The notes under the pieces were generated by a model, which did not search any database, was not told where the DNA came from, and was given only the letters and a program-made list of their open reading frames with translations. Shown here piece by piece: positions 8,537 to 17,643 of a DNA stretch of 50,820 bases (position 1 is its first letter; every line of letters begins with the position of its first letter). This DNA comes from a virus: the IMG/VR virus record IMGVR_UViG_3300036818_000065, positions 1 to 50,820 of that record. One strand, written 5' to 3'. A program made the translations under genes and the position numbers.

Positions 8537-9177
8537 CCGACTTCTCCAAATTTGGACTCAGCGTCAGCCGCAAGCACGTGATGGATTCGGTTGAAGCAAC
8601 CATCAAAGCTTTCGAAGAAGACTACCTGTCAGAGGCCGAGCGCCAATGGGGATTGAACCCCCATGACTTGCCCACGTTCAAAACCCATTCGCAGGTCAAC
8701 GAATTCCGCAATTGGGCTGATGACGAAACGCCAGTGTGCGTGATTGTGTCGCCTGGACTGGCAGGACGCCCAGAAAAGAAGGGCAGCGGATTGTACATGG
8801 GCAAATTTGACCTTGGGGTGGCTTGCATTGTGCAGGCCAACAACCGTGAGAACACCAACCGGCTGGCTGATATCTACGGGCCGGCCATTCGCCAGCTGTT
8901 GCTGCAGCAGATTGGATTCGGTGGCCTCATATCCGGCATAGATTTCGTGGACGAAAAAGCAAACGACGTCCCGGAAAGTGAAGACCGTGCGCAAACTGCT
9001 GTGCAGGTGATCTTCACTGTAGATGTGCCTGGGATCGTCAACGGCAGGCTTGGCATAGCCGCTCCTTCCGAAGACCCCTACGGCGAAGATCTGGAAAAAC
9101 CAGATGAACAGTCGGAAGCGGCCGTGGCAGAGAAAGCTACGGCAACTGTTGAAAAGAAAGATGAGGTGGAGCCATGA
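8533..9177 (+). CDS. Probable tail terminator / neck protein
   Basis: 214 aa; ATG overlaps the previous stop (ATGA). The body (residues about 10-175) has an alpha/beta pattern, with TPVCVIVSPGL, MGKFDLGVACIVQAN and AQTAVQVIFTVDVPGIV, like tail terminator proteins that cap the tail tube. An acidic, Ala/Lys/Glu-rich tail follows (EAAVAEKATATVEKKDE). No strict family signature is recognised; the position just before the sheath supports the call. Confidence 0.5.
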   Translation: MTDFSKFGLSVSRKHVMDSVEATIKAFEEDYLSEAERQWGLNPHDLPTFKTHSQVNEFRNWADDETPVCVIVSPGLAGRPEKKGSGLYMGKFDLGVACIVQANNRENTNRLADIYGPAIRQLLLQQIGFGGLISGIDFVDEKANDVPESEDRAQTAVQVIFTVDVPGIVNGRLGIAAPSEDPYGEDLEKPDEQSEAAVAEKATATVEKKDEVEP

Positions 9178-9539
9178 CGGCCACTACGTTCCACAAGGTG
9201 CGGAGCAGCCACCCCGAGGACGACGCCGAAGGTAGGGTGTTCGCCCCTGGGGAGTTGGTCCCAAATCTTGATGTGGGCGATCCGTACAATCAGGAGAAGA
9301 TAGATTCTGGCGTCTTCTTCGAGATCGACGGAGAACCCATCCAAGAAGATCCAGCGCCCGGCGAGGGCAGTGCTGGTGATGAGGTCAATGCCAGCGATGC
9401 TGCTAAACGTCTGGCTGAGGAACATGAAATCGACCTGTCAACCATAGAAGGCACTGGCAAAGACGGCCGCATCATCGACACCGACGTAGAAAGTGTTGTT
9501 GAGGAACAGGACGATTCTAATCAGGAAGGAGACGACTAG
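9174..9539 (+). CDS. Neck protein with one peripheral-subunit-binding-like motif
   Basis: 121 aa; ATG overlaps the previous stop (ATGA). The N-terminal half is beta-like (EGRVFAPGELVPNLDVGD). Residues about 74-108 carry AKRLAEEHEIDL, then IEGTGKDGRI and DV, a third copy of the E2-type binding motif also found twice at 6836-7534. The tail is acidic (EEQDDSNQEGDD). It may be the partner or paralogue of the 6836 protein at the head-tail joint. The function is unknown. Confidence 0.6.
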   Translation: MTATTFHKVRSSHPEDDAEGRVFAPGELVPNLDVGDPYNQEKIDSGVFFEIDGEPIQEDPAPGEGSAGDEVNASDAAKRLAEEHEIDLSTIEGTGKDGRIIDTDVESVVEEQDDSNQEGDD

Positions 9540-10987
9540 TGCCTGCACCAGGTAGCGAAGTCATTGAACGTCAGTCTCCTCCCTCTCGGTCTACGCCGAT
9601 TCAGAGCGGGTCGTGGTTCATTGCCGGAATGGCAGACCGTGGCTCGGTCAAAGAAGCGGTGACCGTCCGCAATCTACAACAGTTCGAAGACGCATTCGGA
9701 GAATTCGTCAGTTACGGAACGTTGTACAGCGCTGCGGACGTGTTCTTCCGCGAGGGAGGTTCGGTCCTTAATGCGACGAGGGTGGTAGGACCGGCTGCCA
9801 AATCAGCAACCATCACGATCAAAAACGCTAGCGCAGAAAACACTCTCGTCGTAACGGCTATCAGCCCCGGTGAATGGGGCAATGACGTCGACGTAGAAAT
9901 CACTGCTGGCCTGGTTGAAGGCAACTTCACCATCACTGTCCTGGAGGACGGCAAAGAGGTGGAGGGGTCACTCGAACTCGCCGACAATGAAGCAGCTGTG
10001 GCTTGGGCTGCAGAACAGTCCAAATACATCAGGTTGGAAGATCTGGGTAAAGGCGATCCCAAAGCCGGGAAAGCTGAATTGAAAGAAGGAGCTGACGACA
10101 GGAACAACGCTCTCGATTCGCATTGGGAAGAAGCAATTAACAACAACTTCCCAAAGTCGATGGGTCCTGGGCAGGTCAGCATGCCAGGTCGCACCACCGA
10201 CGCTAGCTATAAAGCGCAGCTGGAACATTCCTTTGAAAGGAATCGGATCGCTCTGCTGGACGGAACCGACACCTCCAGCAAAGCTACGTTGATCGGCGAC
10301 GCTGCAGTTGGCCGGGCAATGGGAGTTGTCGGGGGCAAAGGTGGGCTGTTTGGCAGCTGGTACATAGTGCCCGGCCTCGCACTCGGAACGACCAGGACGG
10401 TCCCGCCCAGCTGCGTGGAGGCAGGCATCCTTGCCCGCCTGGCATCAGAAGGGTACAGCCCCAACAAACCGGGCGCAGGCGAACGCTACGGCCGTTCACG
10501 CTACGCCATCGACCTCGCTCAGCCGGAATGGTCAGAAGATGACCGCTCCGACCTGAATGAAGCCGGGGTCAATGTTGCGGTCATGAAGGACAGTGTTGCC
10601 GTCAACATGGGGTTCAGGACCATGGTCAACCCTGTCTCTAACGACACCTGGTTGCTGCTAAGCAACTCTAGGCTGTATATGGAGATTGCTGCAAAAGCAA
10701 ATCAGATCGCGGACAGCTACGTGTTCGAGGAGATCGACGGCAAGGGATTGGTGTTTGCCAAACTCAACGGTGAGCTCACTGGCATGTTGCTTCCCTACTT
10801 CCCAGGTTCGCTCTACGGCGAAACCTTCGAAGAAGCAGTGTTCGTCAACACCGGCTCTCAGGTCAACACGGAACAGACCATTGCCGCCCGCGAAATCAAT
10901 GCTGTGATCGAGCTTCGCATGGCTCCTTATGGAGAGCGTGTGAAAATTGAAATCAGCAAGATCGCGACCACGGAGGCGATCGTCTGA
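9539..10987 (+). CDS. Contractile tail sheath protein
   Basis: 482 aa, GTG start overlapping the previous stop by one base. The N-terminus (PAPGSEVIERQSPPSRS...QSGSWFIAGMADRGS) is typical of myovirus sheath proteins. So is the following segment, with a target-region phrase (VTVRNLQQFEDAFG), and the conserved C-terminal core with ANQIADSYVFEEIDGKG and AAREINAVIELRMAP. It polymerises around the tube and contracts to drive injection. It is immediately followed by the tube gene, as in other myoviruses. Confidence 0.9.
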   Translation: MPAPGSEVIERQSPPSRSTPIQSGSWFIAGMADRGSVKEAVTVRNLQQFEDAFGEFVSYGTLYSAADVFFREGGSVLNATRVVGPAAKSATITIKNASAENTLVVTAISPGEWGNDVDVEITAGLVEGNFTITVLEDGKEVEGSLELADNEAAVAWAAEQSKYIRLEDLGKGDPKAGKAELKEGADDRNNALDSHWEEAINNNFPKSMGPGQVSMPGRTTDASYKAQLEHSFERNRIALLDGTDTSSKATLIGDAAVGRAMGVVGGKGGLFGSWYIVPGLALGTTRTVPPSCVEAGILARLASEGYSPNKPGAGERYGRSRYAIDLAQPEWSEDDRSDLNEAGVNVAVMKDSVAVNMGFRTMVNPVSNDTWLLLSNSRLYMEIAAKANQIADSYVFEEIDGKGLVFAKLNGELTGMLLPYFPGSLYGETFEEAVFVNTGSQVNTEQTIAAREINAVIELRMAPYGERVKIEISKIATTEAIV

Positions 10988-11409
10988 TGCCCAAGCCAAG
11001 CCGACAGGACATGTACAGCGTCACGGTCGTGGTGCAAGACATCGGGAATACCGACGTCTGGGACAAATGCGATGGTGGCGAGGTTGACTCAAGCGAGAAG
11101 AAGTACAAGCCCGGAGCGATGGCGAAAGAGCTGTCGCTTGGCGGATTGCAGTCGGTAGGGAATCTGACGATCTCCAGGTACTACGACCTGGATCGTGACG
11201 GCGCTATCAAAAAGAAACTGATGTCTGGCGCCGGCAACAAAGAATGCGTCGTGACCAAGCAGCCGCTTGACGTCAATGGCATTCCGTACGGAGCTCCGGA
11301 CGTATACGCCGGAACTCTCAAAATGTGCAAACCGCCGGAGCCGGACAGCGAAGGATCTGACGAGGCGCGCATCGAAATCGAGGTCAGCAGCGCAGGCATC
11401 GTCGCCTAG
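10987..11409 (+). CDS. Tail tube protein
   Basis: 140 aa; ATG overlaps the sheath stop. A small beta-rich protein (MYSVTVVVQDIGN, LQSVGNLTISRYYDLDRDG, ARIEIEVSSAG) in the invariable tube position after the sheath. It would form the inner hollow tube through which DNA passes. The sequence and size (about 140 aa) fit the gpM/gp19-type fold. Confidence 0.85.
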   Translation: MPKPSRQDMYSVTVVVQDIGNTDVWDKCDGGEVDSSEKKYKPGAMAKELSLGGLQSVGNLTISRYYDLDRDGAIKKKLMSGAGNKECVVTKQPLDVNGIPYGAPDVYAGTLKMCKPPEPDSEGSDEARIEIEVSSAGIVA

Positions 11410-11435
11410 CATGCTGGTTAAAGGAGGGAGCAAAT

Positions 11436-12008
11436 ATGAGTCAGGTAATAGACGAGCAAGAGCCGGGTAGCGGAGTTGAGCCCGAGGAAGAGGGCGCGGC
11501 TGTAAGTGAGGGCCGCGCCCAATCGGTGATGGAGCGACTCAAAGCCAAGCGCAATGCGATTGGTTCGGACACCACCGTCAAGCTACCCATTCCCGGATAC
11601 GATGGAGAGCTCGTTGGTGAATTCAAGCGCATGCGTTGGGAGGCTCTCTCGGACATCGCAGAAGCAGCCGAAAAGGGTCGCTCAAAACGCAGGCAGCTGA
11701 ATGGCCACGCAGACGTCATCGCCACTGCCCTGCAGCAGCTGCTGATCCGGAAACTGCTGCCGGGCGGCGACACCGAAGACATCCCGATGCATGAGATGTT
11801 CCCGGATGAATTTGGTGAGACCCCGGTTCGGTTCGATCCACGCCTGAGCAGCTGGATGGAACTTGAGATCGACGGCACCCCCACTGCCCGCAAGGTGGTG
11901 TTCGGGGTGTTCAGCAATGATCTGGCAGTCACCGCCATGCACAACGAACTTGGCGAATGGATGCAGTCCAGCAAGTCTGAGGAGGACGAGGATTTCTCGA
12001 AGAGCTGA
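11436..12008 (+). CDS. Tail assembly chaperone, short form
   Basis: 190 aa, ATG after AAAGGAGGGAGC. Acidic N-terminus, then a compact helical domain with a conserved-looking core (VKLPIPGYDGELVGEFKRM). It lies between tube and tape measure, the classic site of the chaperone pair. The ORF ends in a short acidic run (SEEDEDFSKS) inside which the downstream reading frame can be entered by a -1 shift (see 11981-12217). Confidence 0.8.
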   Translation: MSQVIDEQEPGSGVEPEEEGAAVSEGRAQSVMERLKAKRNAIGSDTTVKLPIPGYDGELVGEFKRMRWEALSDIAEAAEKGRSKRRQLNGHADVIATALQQLLIRKLLPGGDTEDIPMHEMFPDEFGETPVRFDPRLSSWMELEIDGTPTARKVVFGVFSNDLAVTAMHNELGEWMQSSKSEEDEDFSKS

Positions 12009-12217
12009 CGTATGGTGAGAACTCGATCGACATGGCGGCGAGGGTGCTCCTGGTTGGGGGAACTTTGAACGTGGTTGATGTCTTGAATGTCAAAGACCAA
12101 ACCGAGTTCACTATCCTTGACGTCATCGTCGATCGGGCTGCAGAATTTCAGGAAGTTCGAGACAAGAACCTAGCAACTGACATCGCCAACAAGATTGCAA
12201 AGAGCCAGAGGAAATAA
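11981..12217 (+). CDS. Tail assembly chaperone, -1 frameshift extension
   Basis: In the -1 frame relative to the short form, a frame opens after TGA (11978-11980) and runs to TAA (12215-12217). The ribosome must slip between 11981 and 12005; G GAT TTC at 11990-11996 is the best candidate site. The fused product would read DEDFLEELTYGENSIDMAA and continue for about 60 residues. An ATG at 12032 exists but has no good ribosome site. Long/short chaperone pairs made by -1 slippage just upstream of the tape measure are well established in lambda-like and many other tailed phages. Confidence 0.7.
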   Translation, partial: GGRGFLEELTYGENSIDMAARVLLVGGTLNVVDVLNVKDQTEFTILDVIVDRAAEFQEVRDKNLATDIANKIAKSQRK

Positions 12218-14622
12218 TGGGCCTGACTGAGGAGCAGATTGGTGTGAAGATGCGCCTACAGGGCACGTCTGAATATCAGGCCCAGATGAAGAAAAGTACG
12301 GACGTCACTCTGGCATACGGTGACGCCGCTGAGCGTGCTGGGGCTCAGGCCAAATCTGGCGCGGTTGGCATTGACGCTATGGCAGCGTCATCCAAAAAAG
12401 GCGTTGGTTCTCTAGAACGAATGAAGAAGGCCGGTGAGGGACTCAAGTCCACCGGCAGCAAGTTGACGGGAGCGTTCACCGTGCCCATCGCCCTCATCGG
12501 CGGCGTGGGCGTGAAGATGGCGCTTGACTTTAGCGATGCGATGGAGCAAATCTCCACGCAGGCAGGTGCATCGCAGCGAGAAGTTGGAATCATGACTAAA
12601 AAAGTCATGGAATTTGCTGCGTCTGGAAAATCATCTGAGGGACCCAATCAACTAGCAGAAGGCTTGTATAGCATCGAGTCGGCTGGCTTCCGAGGGAAAC
12701 GTGCATTTGAAGCGCTGGTCAGGTCGGAGCAGCTGGCGACCGTAGGACACGCAGACTTCGGCAAAACTTCCAAAGCCGTAGCAGCCGCCATGGCCACCCA
12801 GATCAAGGGTACCCAGAACTTGGGTGAAACCGTCGGACTGATGAACAGCATCGTCGGAATTGGGTCCATGCGGATGGAAGACCTGCTGTCAGCGATGGGC
12901 ACCGGCCTTCTGGACAAATCGGCTGGCCTCGGGCTTTCCTTGCAGGAAGTCGGGGCAGCGTTGGGAGTGCTCACTACGACGGGCACCCCGGCTGCAGCAT
13001 CCAGCACCCGCATGGCAATGGCCTTTAACATGATGGCTGCCCCGACGGAAAAAGCGGCCAAGGCTATGGAATCGATTGGCCTTAGCGAATCGCAGCTTGC
13101 AATGAGCATGCGCCAGCGAGGCCTGGTGCCAACCATCGAACTTTTGAAAAGCAAACTGGACGAAACTTTCGGAACCAACAAGCAGGGGTTGGTTGAACAG
13201 TCTAAGGCCATCAGTGAAATGTTCGGTGGCGGTCGTACCAGTGGCGGCATCATCAGCCTTATGCGCCACATCGACATGCTCAAATCAAAGACCGGAGAAC
13301 TCACCGGTTCTCAGGAGAAATTCAAACACGCCTTGGAGCACACTGAGGAGCAGCCCATCACGAAACTGCATCAAGCTTGGGCGCAGGCCCAGACGGTGTT
13401 GATCGAACTAGGGAACATCTTGATTCCCGTCCTGACTAAGGTAGTCAAATTCTTCACCGGACTGTTTCAAGCATTCTCTCATCTTCCTCCTAGCGTCAAG
13501 CAGGTGATTGTGTTCGCGATGCTGGCGATAGGTGTTCTCGGCCCGTTGCTGTCACTGATTGGAACTATGACTATTGGGATAGTTGCTCTTGGTGATGCAC
13601 TGATGTTCTTGGCCACCAACCCGGTCGGCGCGGTCATCACTGCAGTGGCGCTGGCAGCGATTGGATTCTACACTTTGTACACTCAAGTCGAATGGTTTCA
13701 CAAGGCTGTAGACGATGTTGTTAGCTTCTTGAAGGCGCACCCGCTACTGCTGTTTGGCATCAGCCCGTTCTTGGCCGAGGTGGTACTCATAATTCAGCAC
13801 TTTGACTGGATCAAGAACGCTGTACACAACGTCATTCACTTCTTCGAACTTCTACCCCAGCGGGCTTTGGCAGGAGTTCAAGCGCTCCCGGGTTTGATCA
13901 AAACTCTGGTGATTAAGTCCATTGTGTTCATGGCACTACTACCGATCAAGGTTCCGATCTTTTTTGTTCAGATGGGGATAAAGATCGTGGGCATCCTGAT
14001 AGGTTTGCTTCCCAAGCTGCTCAGCATCGGCGGGAAGATGGCGGTATTTATCGGCCACGGTGTTGCTCAAGGTGCATCTGCCATCTGGGGCTGGGTCAAG
14101 ACGCTGCCAGGCAAGTTCATGTCCGCCGTGGCTTCGATCGCTTCGCAGCTGGCAAGTGTCGGCGCTAACATCGCCAAGGAAATTGCCAACGGTCTGAAGA
14201 ACGAATTGTTGTCAATACTGCCCGGCCCTGTCAAGGATGCGCTCGAAGGAGCGACTGGGGTGGCAGGTGAAGTTGGCGGCTTCCTTGGTGGCGTGTTTGC
14301 GAGCGGCACCACCTTTGCGCCGGGCGGCATTTCACTGGTGGGCGAGCAAGGTCCGGAGCTGGTTAACCTGCCACGTGGCTCAGAAGTCATCAATGCCTCC
14401 CGCACCCGGCGCGTCATGGACAGCCCTGAAGCCACCGTACGGCCGCTGCGCTACCGGGGTGGGCCTACCCCCACGCGGCTTGAAAATGGGCGCGTACGTG
14501 GTGCAGGCGTGGCCAAGCGGCCTCCTATACGCCAGCCTATCAAGGTTGAGATGAAGGTTAGCAGGCGTACCTTCGGCGAGGCCATGGTGATGGCCCTGAT
14601 TGACGACGAGGAGAACGAATGA
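12217..14622 (+). CDS. Tape measure protein
   Basis: 801 aa, the longest tail gene, with ATG overlapping the TAA of the chaperone extension. Residues about 90-330 match the phage tail tape measure (TP901/PhageMin) core: DAMEQISTQAG, EVGIMTKKVMEFA, GLMNSIVGIG, LTTTGTPAAASSTRMA. Several hydrophobic segments follow (about 425-480, 500-520 and 555-605), then a C-terminal Gly-rich region with VGEQGPELVNLPRGSEVI, a motif common at tape-measure ends. It sets tail length and probably reaches the host membrane. Confidence 0.92.
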   Translation: MGLTEEQIGVKMRLQGTSEYQAQMKKSTDVTLAYGDAAERAGAQAKSGAVGIDAMAASSKKGVGSLERMKKAGEGLKSTGSKLTGAFTVPIALIGGVGVKMALDFSDAMEQISTQAGASQREVGIMTKKVMEFAASGKSSEGPNQLAEGLYSIESAGFRGKRAFEALVRSEQLATVGHADFGKTSKAVAAAMATQIKGTQNLGETVGLMNSIVGIGSMRMEDLLSAMGTGLLDKSAGLGLSLQEVGAALGVLTTTGTPAAASSTRMAMAFNMMAAPTEKAAKAMESIGLSESQLAMSMRQRGLVPTIELLKSKLDETFGTNKQGLVEQSKAISEMFGGGRTSGGIISLMRHIDMLKSKTGELTGSQEKFKHALEHTEEQPITKLHQAWAQAQTVLIELGNILIPVLTKVVKFFTGLFQAFSHLPPSVKQVIVFAMLAIGVLGPLLSLIGTMTIGIVALGDALMFLATNPVGAVITAVALAAIGFYTLYTQVEWFHKAVDDVVSFLKAHPLLLFGISPFLAEVVLIIQHFDWIKNAVHNVIHFFELLPQRALAGVQALPGLIKTLVIKSIVFMALLPIKVPIFFVQMGIKIVGILIGLLPKLLSIGGKMAVFIGHGVAQGASAIWGWVKTLPGKFMSAVASIASQLASVGANIAKEIANGLKNELLSILPGPVKDALEGATGVAGEVGGFLGGVFASGTTFAPGGISLVGEQGPELVNLPRGSEVINASRTRRVMDSPEATVRPLRYRGGPTPTRLENGRVRGAGVAKRPPIRQPIKVEMKVSRRTFGEAMVMALIDDEENE

Positions 14623-15302
14623 GTGAATTCCTCAGGATCTTGGCTCCTTCCGTCAACGTCGACCTAAAAGTCTTGATGGGCGCGGGAGCTGCAACTCCGA
14701 CCGGAGGCATTGGCGGTTGGACTCAAGAGGAACGCCCTGATGCCAAAAACCTGACGGAGTGGAAAGGCAACTCCACTGTCACCCAGGACATACCGATTTT
14801 GATTAATGGATTCATGGACGGCAACAATGTACAAGGGCAAGCCAACGACATCATTGCTTTGGGACGCAATCCCGAAGACGATGAAGTGCCGCCTGTGTTC
14901 CGGATGTTTGGGGCCATCTGGTTCCCTTGGTTCGCATGGGTGCTTGAAGGAATCAGTTGGGGTGAAGAACCTGGCGACGAGGTGATTCGTGACACCGACA
15001 CCACTTTGCTCCGACAGGAACTTACCTTGCACGTGGCTGAGTTCGAAGACCCTGATCAGATCAGGATCAAACGCATCAGGCACGCTTTCGGGGTTGGCAA
15101 GGGTGGTGGTGTCAACGCTCCTGGCAACATCTACATAGTACACAAAGGCGACACTATCGCTAGCATTGCGGCAAAAGTGTACGGTGATAGATCAGTTTGG
15201 AAAGTGCTAGCGAAGAAGAACGGAATTCGCGACCCCAATGCGGAATTGAAACCGGGCCGGGAGATCAAACTGCCTGCCAATCCTTGGGCCAACAATGGCT
15301 AA
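14619..15302 (+). CDS. Tail/baseplate protein with C-terminal LysM domain
   Basis: 227 aa; ATG overlaps the tape measure stop. The N-terminal two thirds are a beta-rich baseplate-type domain (TEWKGNSTVTQDIPILINGF, TLHVAEFEDP). Residues about 174-222 are a LysM module (YIVHKGDTIASIAAKVYGD, LKPGREIKLP). It resembles the gpX/gp53-like LysM proteins between tape measure and hub in contractile tails. LysM binds peptidoglycan or links baseplate parts. Confidence 0.8.
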   Translation: MSEFLRILAPSVNVDLKVLMGAGAATPTGGIGGWTQEERPDAKNLTEWKGNSTVTQDIPILINGFMDGNNVQGQANDIIALGRNPEDDEVPPVFRMFGAIWFPWFAWVLEGISWGEEPGDEVIRDTDTTLLRQELTLHVAEFEDPDQIRIKRIRHAFGVGKGGGVNAPGNIYIVHKGDTIASIAAKVYGDRSVWKVLAKKNGIRDPNAELKPGREIKLPANPWANNG

Positions 15303-17184
15303 GACCAAGCATCATTCCAAGCGTCGCGAGAACAACCGTGTTCTTGGAATAGGACAGGACATTCGTGACATCAAACTGGTTGCCGATAACAGGCCGCTTC
15401 TGGTCGTCATTGGCGGCACTGTCTTAGACGCCCGCATCACCAGGACCATTGCTGGCGCCAGCAACATACAGATCACCGTTCATGACCCGGAACGAAAGCT
15501 GCTTCGGAATAAGATTTTAGAAGAAAAATGGTCGGTAGACATCGATGGCCTGAAGTTCCGGTATAAAGGAAAATCTAAGGCTGGTCCAGACATCACTTTG
15601 AAATTCATCGAAGAGAACGCTGCCCGGCTGCAGGAAGTGATGGGGACTCGCAAAGCCTACCGAGACCAGGTAACCAGGGCCGAGTTCATCTTGAGCGAGG
15701 TGCGCGAAGCCAAGGGACCAGAGATACCGGTTCGTATCTTCGAGCTTCACAAAGACCAGCCCATCAAACACGAAAAGGAACGACAGACCAAAAAGGAAGA
15801 ACGCAACGAATCTGGGGAGGAACACACCCAAGGCGAACCGGGTTTGGGGCAAGCCGACGTCGGCAACATCACCCTCAAGCACGTCAAGGCCACCGCACCG
15901 CAGGTTCACATCCTGGACACCGTGCTGGAAACTGGAATGAGCATGGGCGTGTCATTCAAGTTGCTGGTCTGCTCTGTCATGACCGTGACGCAGGAGAGCG
16001 ACGCAGAGGACCTGAACATCAAATCTGGACCCAATGGAGAAGGATATGGACCGTTCAGCCAAACTGCCGAATGGCGCAACGCTGGCTACCCAGGTGGAGT
16101 GCATGGCGACGTCGTGCAGTGCGCTCGGGGGTTCTTCCAAGTTGCGAGCCGGGTAGACAAAGCGCATCCGGACATGGCAAAGGGGCCGCTGTGCCAGGAA
16201 GTGCAACACGCCGGAGCGGGGCAGCTATACAGCCAGTGGGAAGATGAGTCAACCAAGACGGTCGAAACCTACTTGGGCGGCGCAGATGTGGGCAGTGTTG
16301 AGCAGACTGTCAAGGAGCGCTATGCCTTTGAGCGTGAAAAAAAGGAAAGCGCCTGGACCAACGCCAAAGAATTGGCCAAGGAGGTGCAGTGGCGTCGGTT
16401 TATGGTTGCTGGCAATTTCTTCTACGTCCCCGACACCTTCCTCATGCGTGGGAAAAAGCGCGCAAATATAGATGAGGACGACAGTGGTATTGACACCATA
16501 GACTTTGAAGACCATGAGAACCTCGAAGTCATGGAGGCCACTGTATCTTGCAGGGCTCCATACTGGAAGGTTCCGCCCGGATGCATAGTACAGCTGAACA
16601 AGAAAATGGGTTCGGCTCAGGGCTTGTATCTGGTCACCACCATCGAAGCAAGCCTGTTCGACAGCGACCCCAACATCACTGTCAAAATCCACAAACCGGT
16701 ACAGCCTCTCAAGGAGCCAGCTCCTTCCACTCACACCAATTCCATCAGTGTTCCTGGTAGTGGTAACGCTGAATTGGCAGGAGCACCTCAGAAGGTTGTC
16801 GAGATCATTGAATGGATTGATGAAGCAACTGACAAGGGAACCAACTACCTGGGGGGTGGTGGACATGGTTCCTTTGGAACTCCTGAGAGTGAAAAGGACT
16901 GCTCGGGCTTTGTGTCGGCTGCGGTTCACGCGGCTGGTTACCTTTCGCATCCGATCTCATCTGCCGAATTTGCCAGCGTGTTCGATAGTGGTCCTGGTGA
17001 TTGGGTAACGATCTATGGGGACTCTAAGCACGTCTTCCTAAAAGTGAAATATCCAGATGGACACTGGCGCTTTGCTGGCACCGGAGGTCCTACTGGATCG
17101 GGTGGATGGGTGCCAGAAAGTAATGCAACCTCGGGTGCTGCTGGTATTGGATCGAAAGTAGCTTCTCACCCGCCGGGATTGTAA
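15295..17184 (+). CDS. Baseplate hub with lytic-transglycosylase-like and NlpC/P60 domains
   Basis: 629 aa; ATG eight bases inside the previous gene. The N-terminal about 190 residues look like a hub (gpD/gp27-like: ARITRTIAGASNIQITVHD). Residues about 215-320 carry a goose-type/SLT-like pattern: VTQESD with Glu234, then NGEGYGPFSQT. Hub-like sequence resumes to about 490. The last about 120 residues are an NlpC/P60 peptidase: DCSGFVSAAVH with Cys536, and KHVFLKV with His579. The tail tip would thus carry two wall-cutting domains for entry. The transglycosylase call is less certain than NlpC/P60. Confidence 0.78.
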   Translation: MAKTKHHSKRRENNRVLGIGQDIRDIKLVADNRPLLVVIGGTVLDARITRTIAGASNIQITVHDPERKLLRNKILEEKWSVDIDGLKFRYKGKSKAGPDITLKFIEENAARLQEVMGTRKAYRDQVTRAEFILSEVREAKGPEIPVRIFELHKDQPIKHEKERQTKKEERNESGEEHTQGEPGLGQADVGNITLKHVKATAPQVHILDTVLETGMSMGVSFKLLVCSVMTVTQESDAEDLNIKSGPNGEGYGPFSQTAEWRNAGYPGGVHGDVVQCARGFFQVASRVDKAHPDMAKGPLCQEVQHAGAGQLYSQWEDESTKTVETYLGGADVGSVEQTVKERYAFEREKKESAWTNAKELAKEVQWRRFMVAGNFFYVPDTFLMRGKKRANIDEDDSGIDTIDFEDHENLEVMEATVSCRAPYWKVPPGCIVQLNKKMGSAQGLYLVTTIEASLFDSDPNITVKIHKPVQPLKEPAPSTHTNSISVPGSGNAELAGAPQKVVEIIEWIDEATDKGTNYLGGGGHGSFGTPESEKDCSGFVSAAVHAAGYLSHPISSAEFASVFDSGPGDWVTIYGDSKHVFLKVKYPDGHWRFAGTGGPTGSGGWVPESNATSGAAGIGSKVASHPPGL

Positions 17185-17642
17185 TGCCCAAACCTTCTGA
17201 ACAGATCAGCAACACTGTAGGTTCGTCGTCAGGCGAACAGCAGATGTATTCTGCTGTTGTTAGCAACGACGCATTGTCGCCCAGCGACGAGGTGTGGGTG
17301 ACTGTTCCTGACTTCGATGAAGGCGTCCATAAATTTGGACCGGTAGTTTGGAAGCCAGTTGTGAACGACAAAGGCATCTTCTATCCAAAGAAAGATGCTG
17401 CTTGCTTAATCTCCAAACCTGATCCGACTTTGAAGATTTGGATGCCTGAGTTTGAAGAGGCAGAGGAACCTGATGTTGTGCAGGCATCTGGCTTGCTGGA
17501 CACTGAAGGTTTGGGAGTGATCATCGTCGAAGACAATGAAGAGGACGAAACGCCTCGACCCAAAGGCTTTGCTCACCGCTGGTGGTTTGCTCACAAAGCC
17601 CCCAAAGAGGCAGTCCTCAACGACATTTGGACTAGGAGATAG
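17184..17642 (+). CDS. Probable baseplate spike/OB-fold protein
   Basis: 152 aa; ATG overlaps the hub stop by one base. A beta-rich core (DEVWVTVPDFDEGVHKFGPV, KDAACLISKP) fits the OB-fold domain of gpV/gp5-type central spike proteins, and it sits immediately after the hub. The C-terminus is acidic and then aromatic (HRWWFAHKAP). No His-x-His apex motif is visible. The call is from position and general pattern. Confidence 0.5.
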   Translation: MPKPSEQISNTVGSSSGEQQMYSAVVSNDALSPSDEVWVTVPDFDEGVHKFGPVVWKPVVNDKGIFYPKKDAACLISKPDPTLKIWMPEFEEAEEPDVVQASGLLDTEGLGVIIVEDNEEDETPRPKGFAHRWWFAHKAPKEAVLNDIWTRR

Positions 17643-17643
17643 C

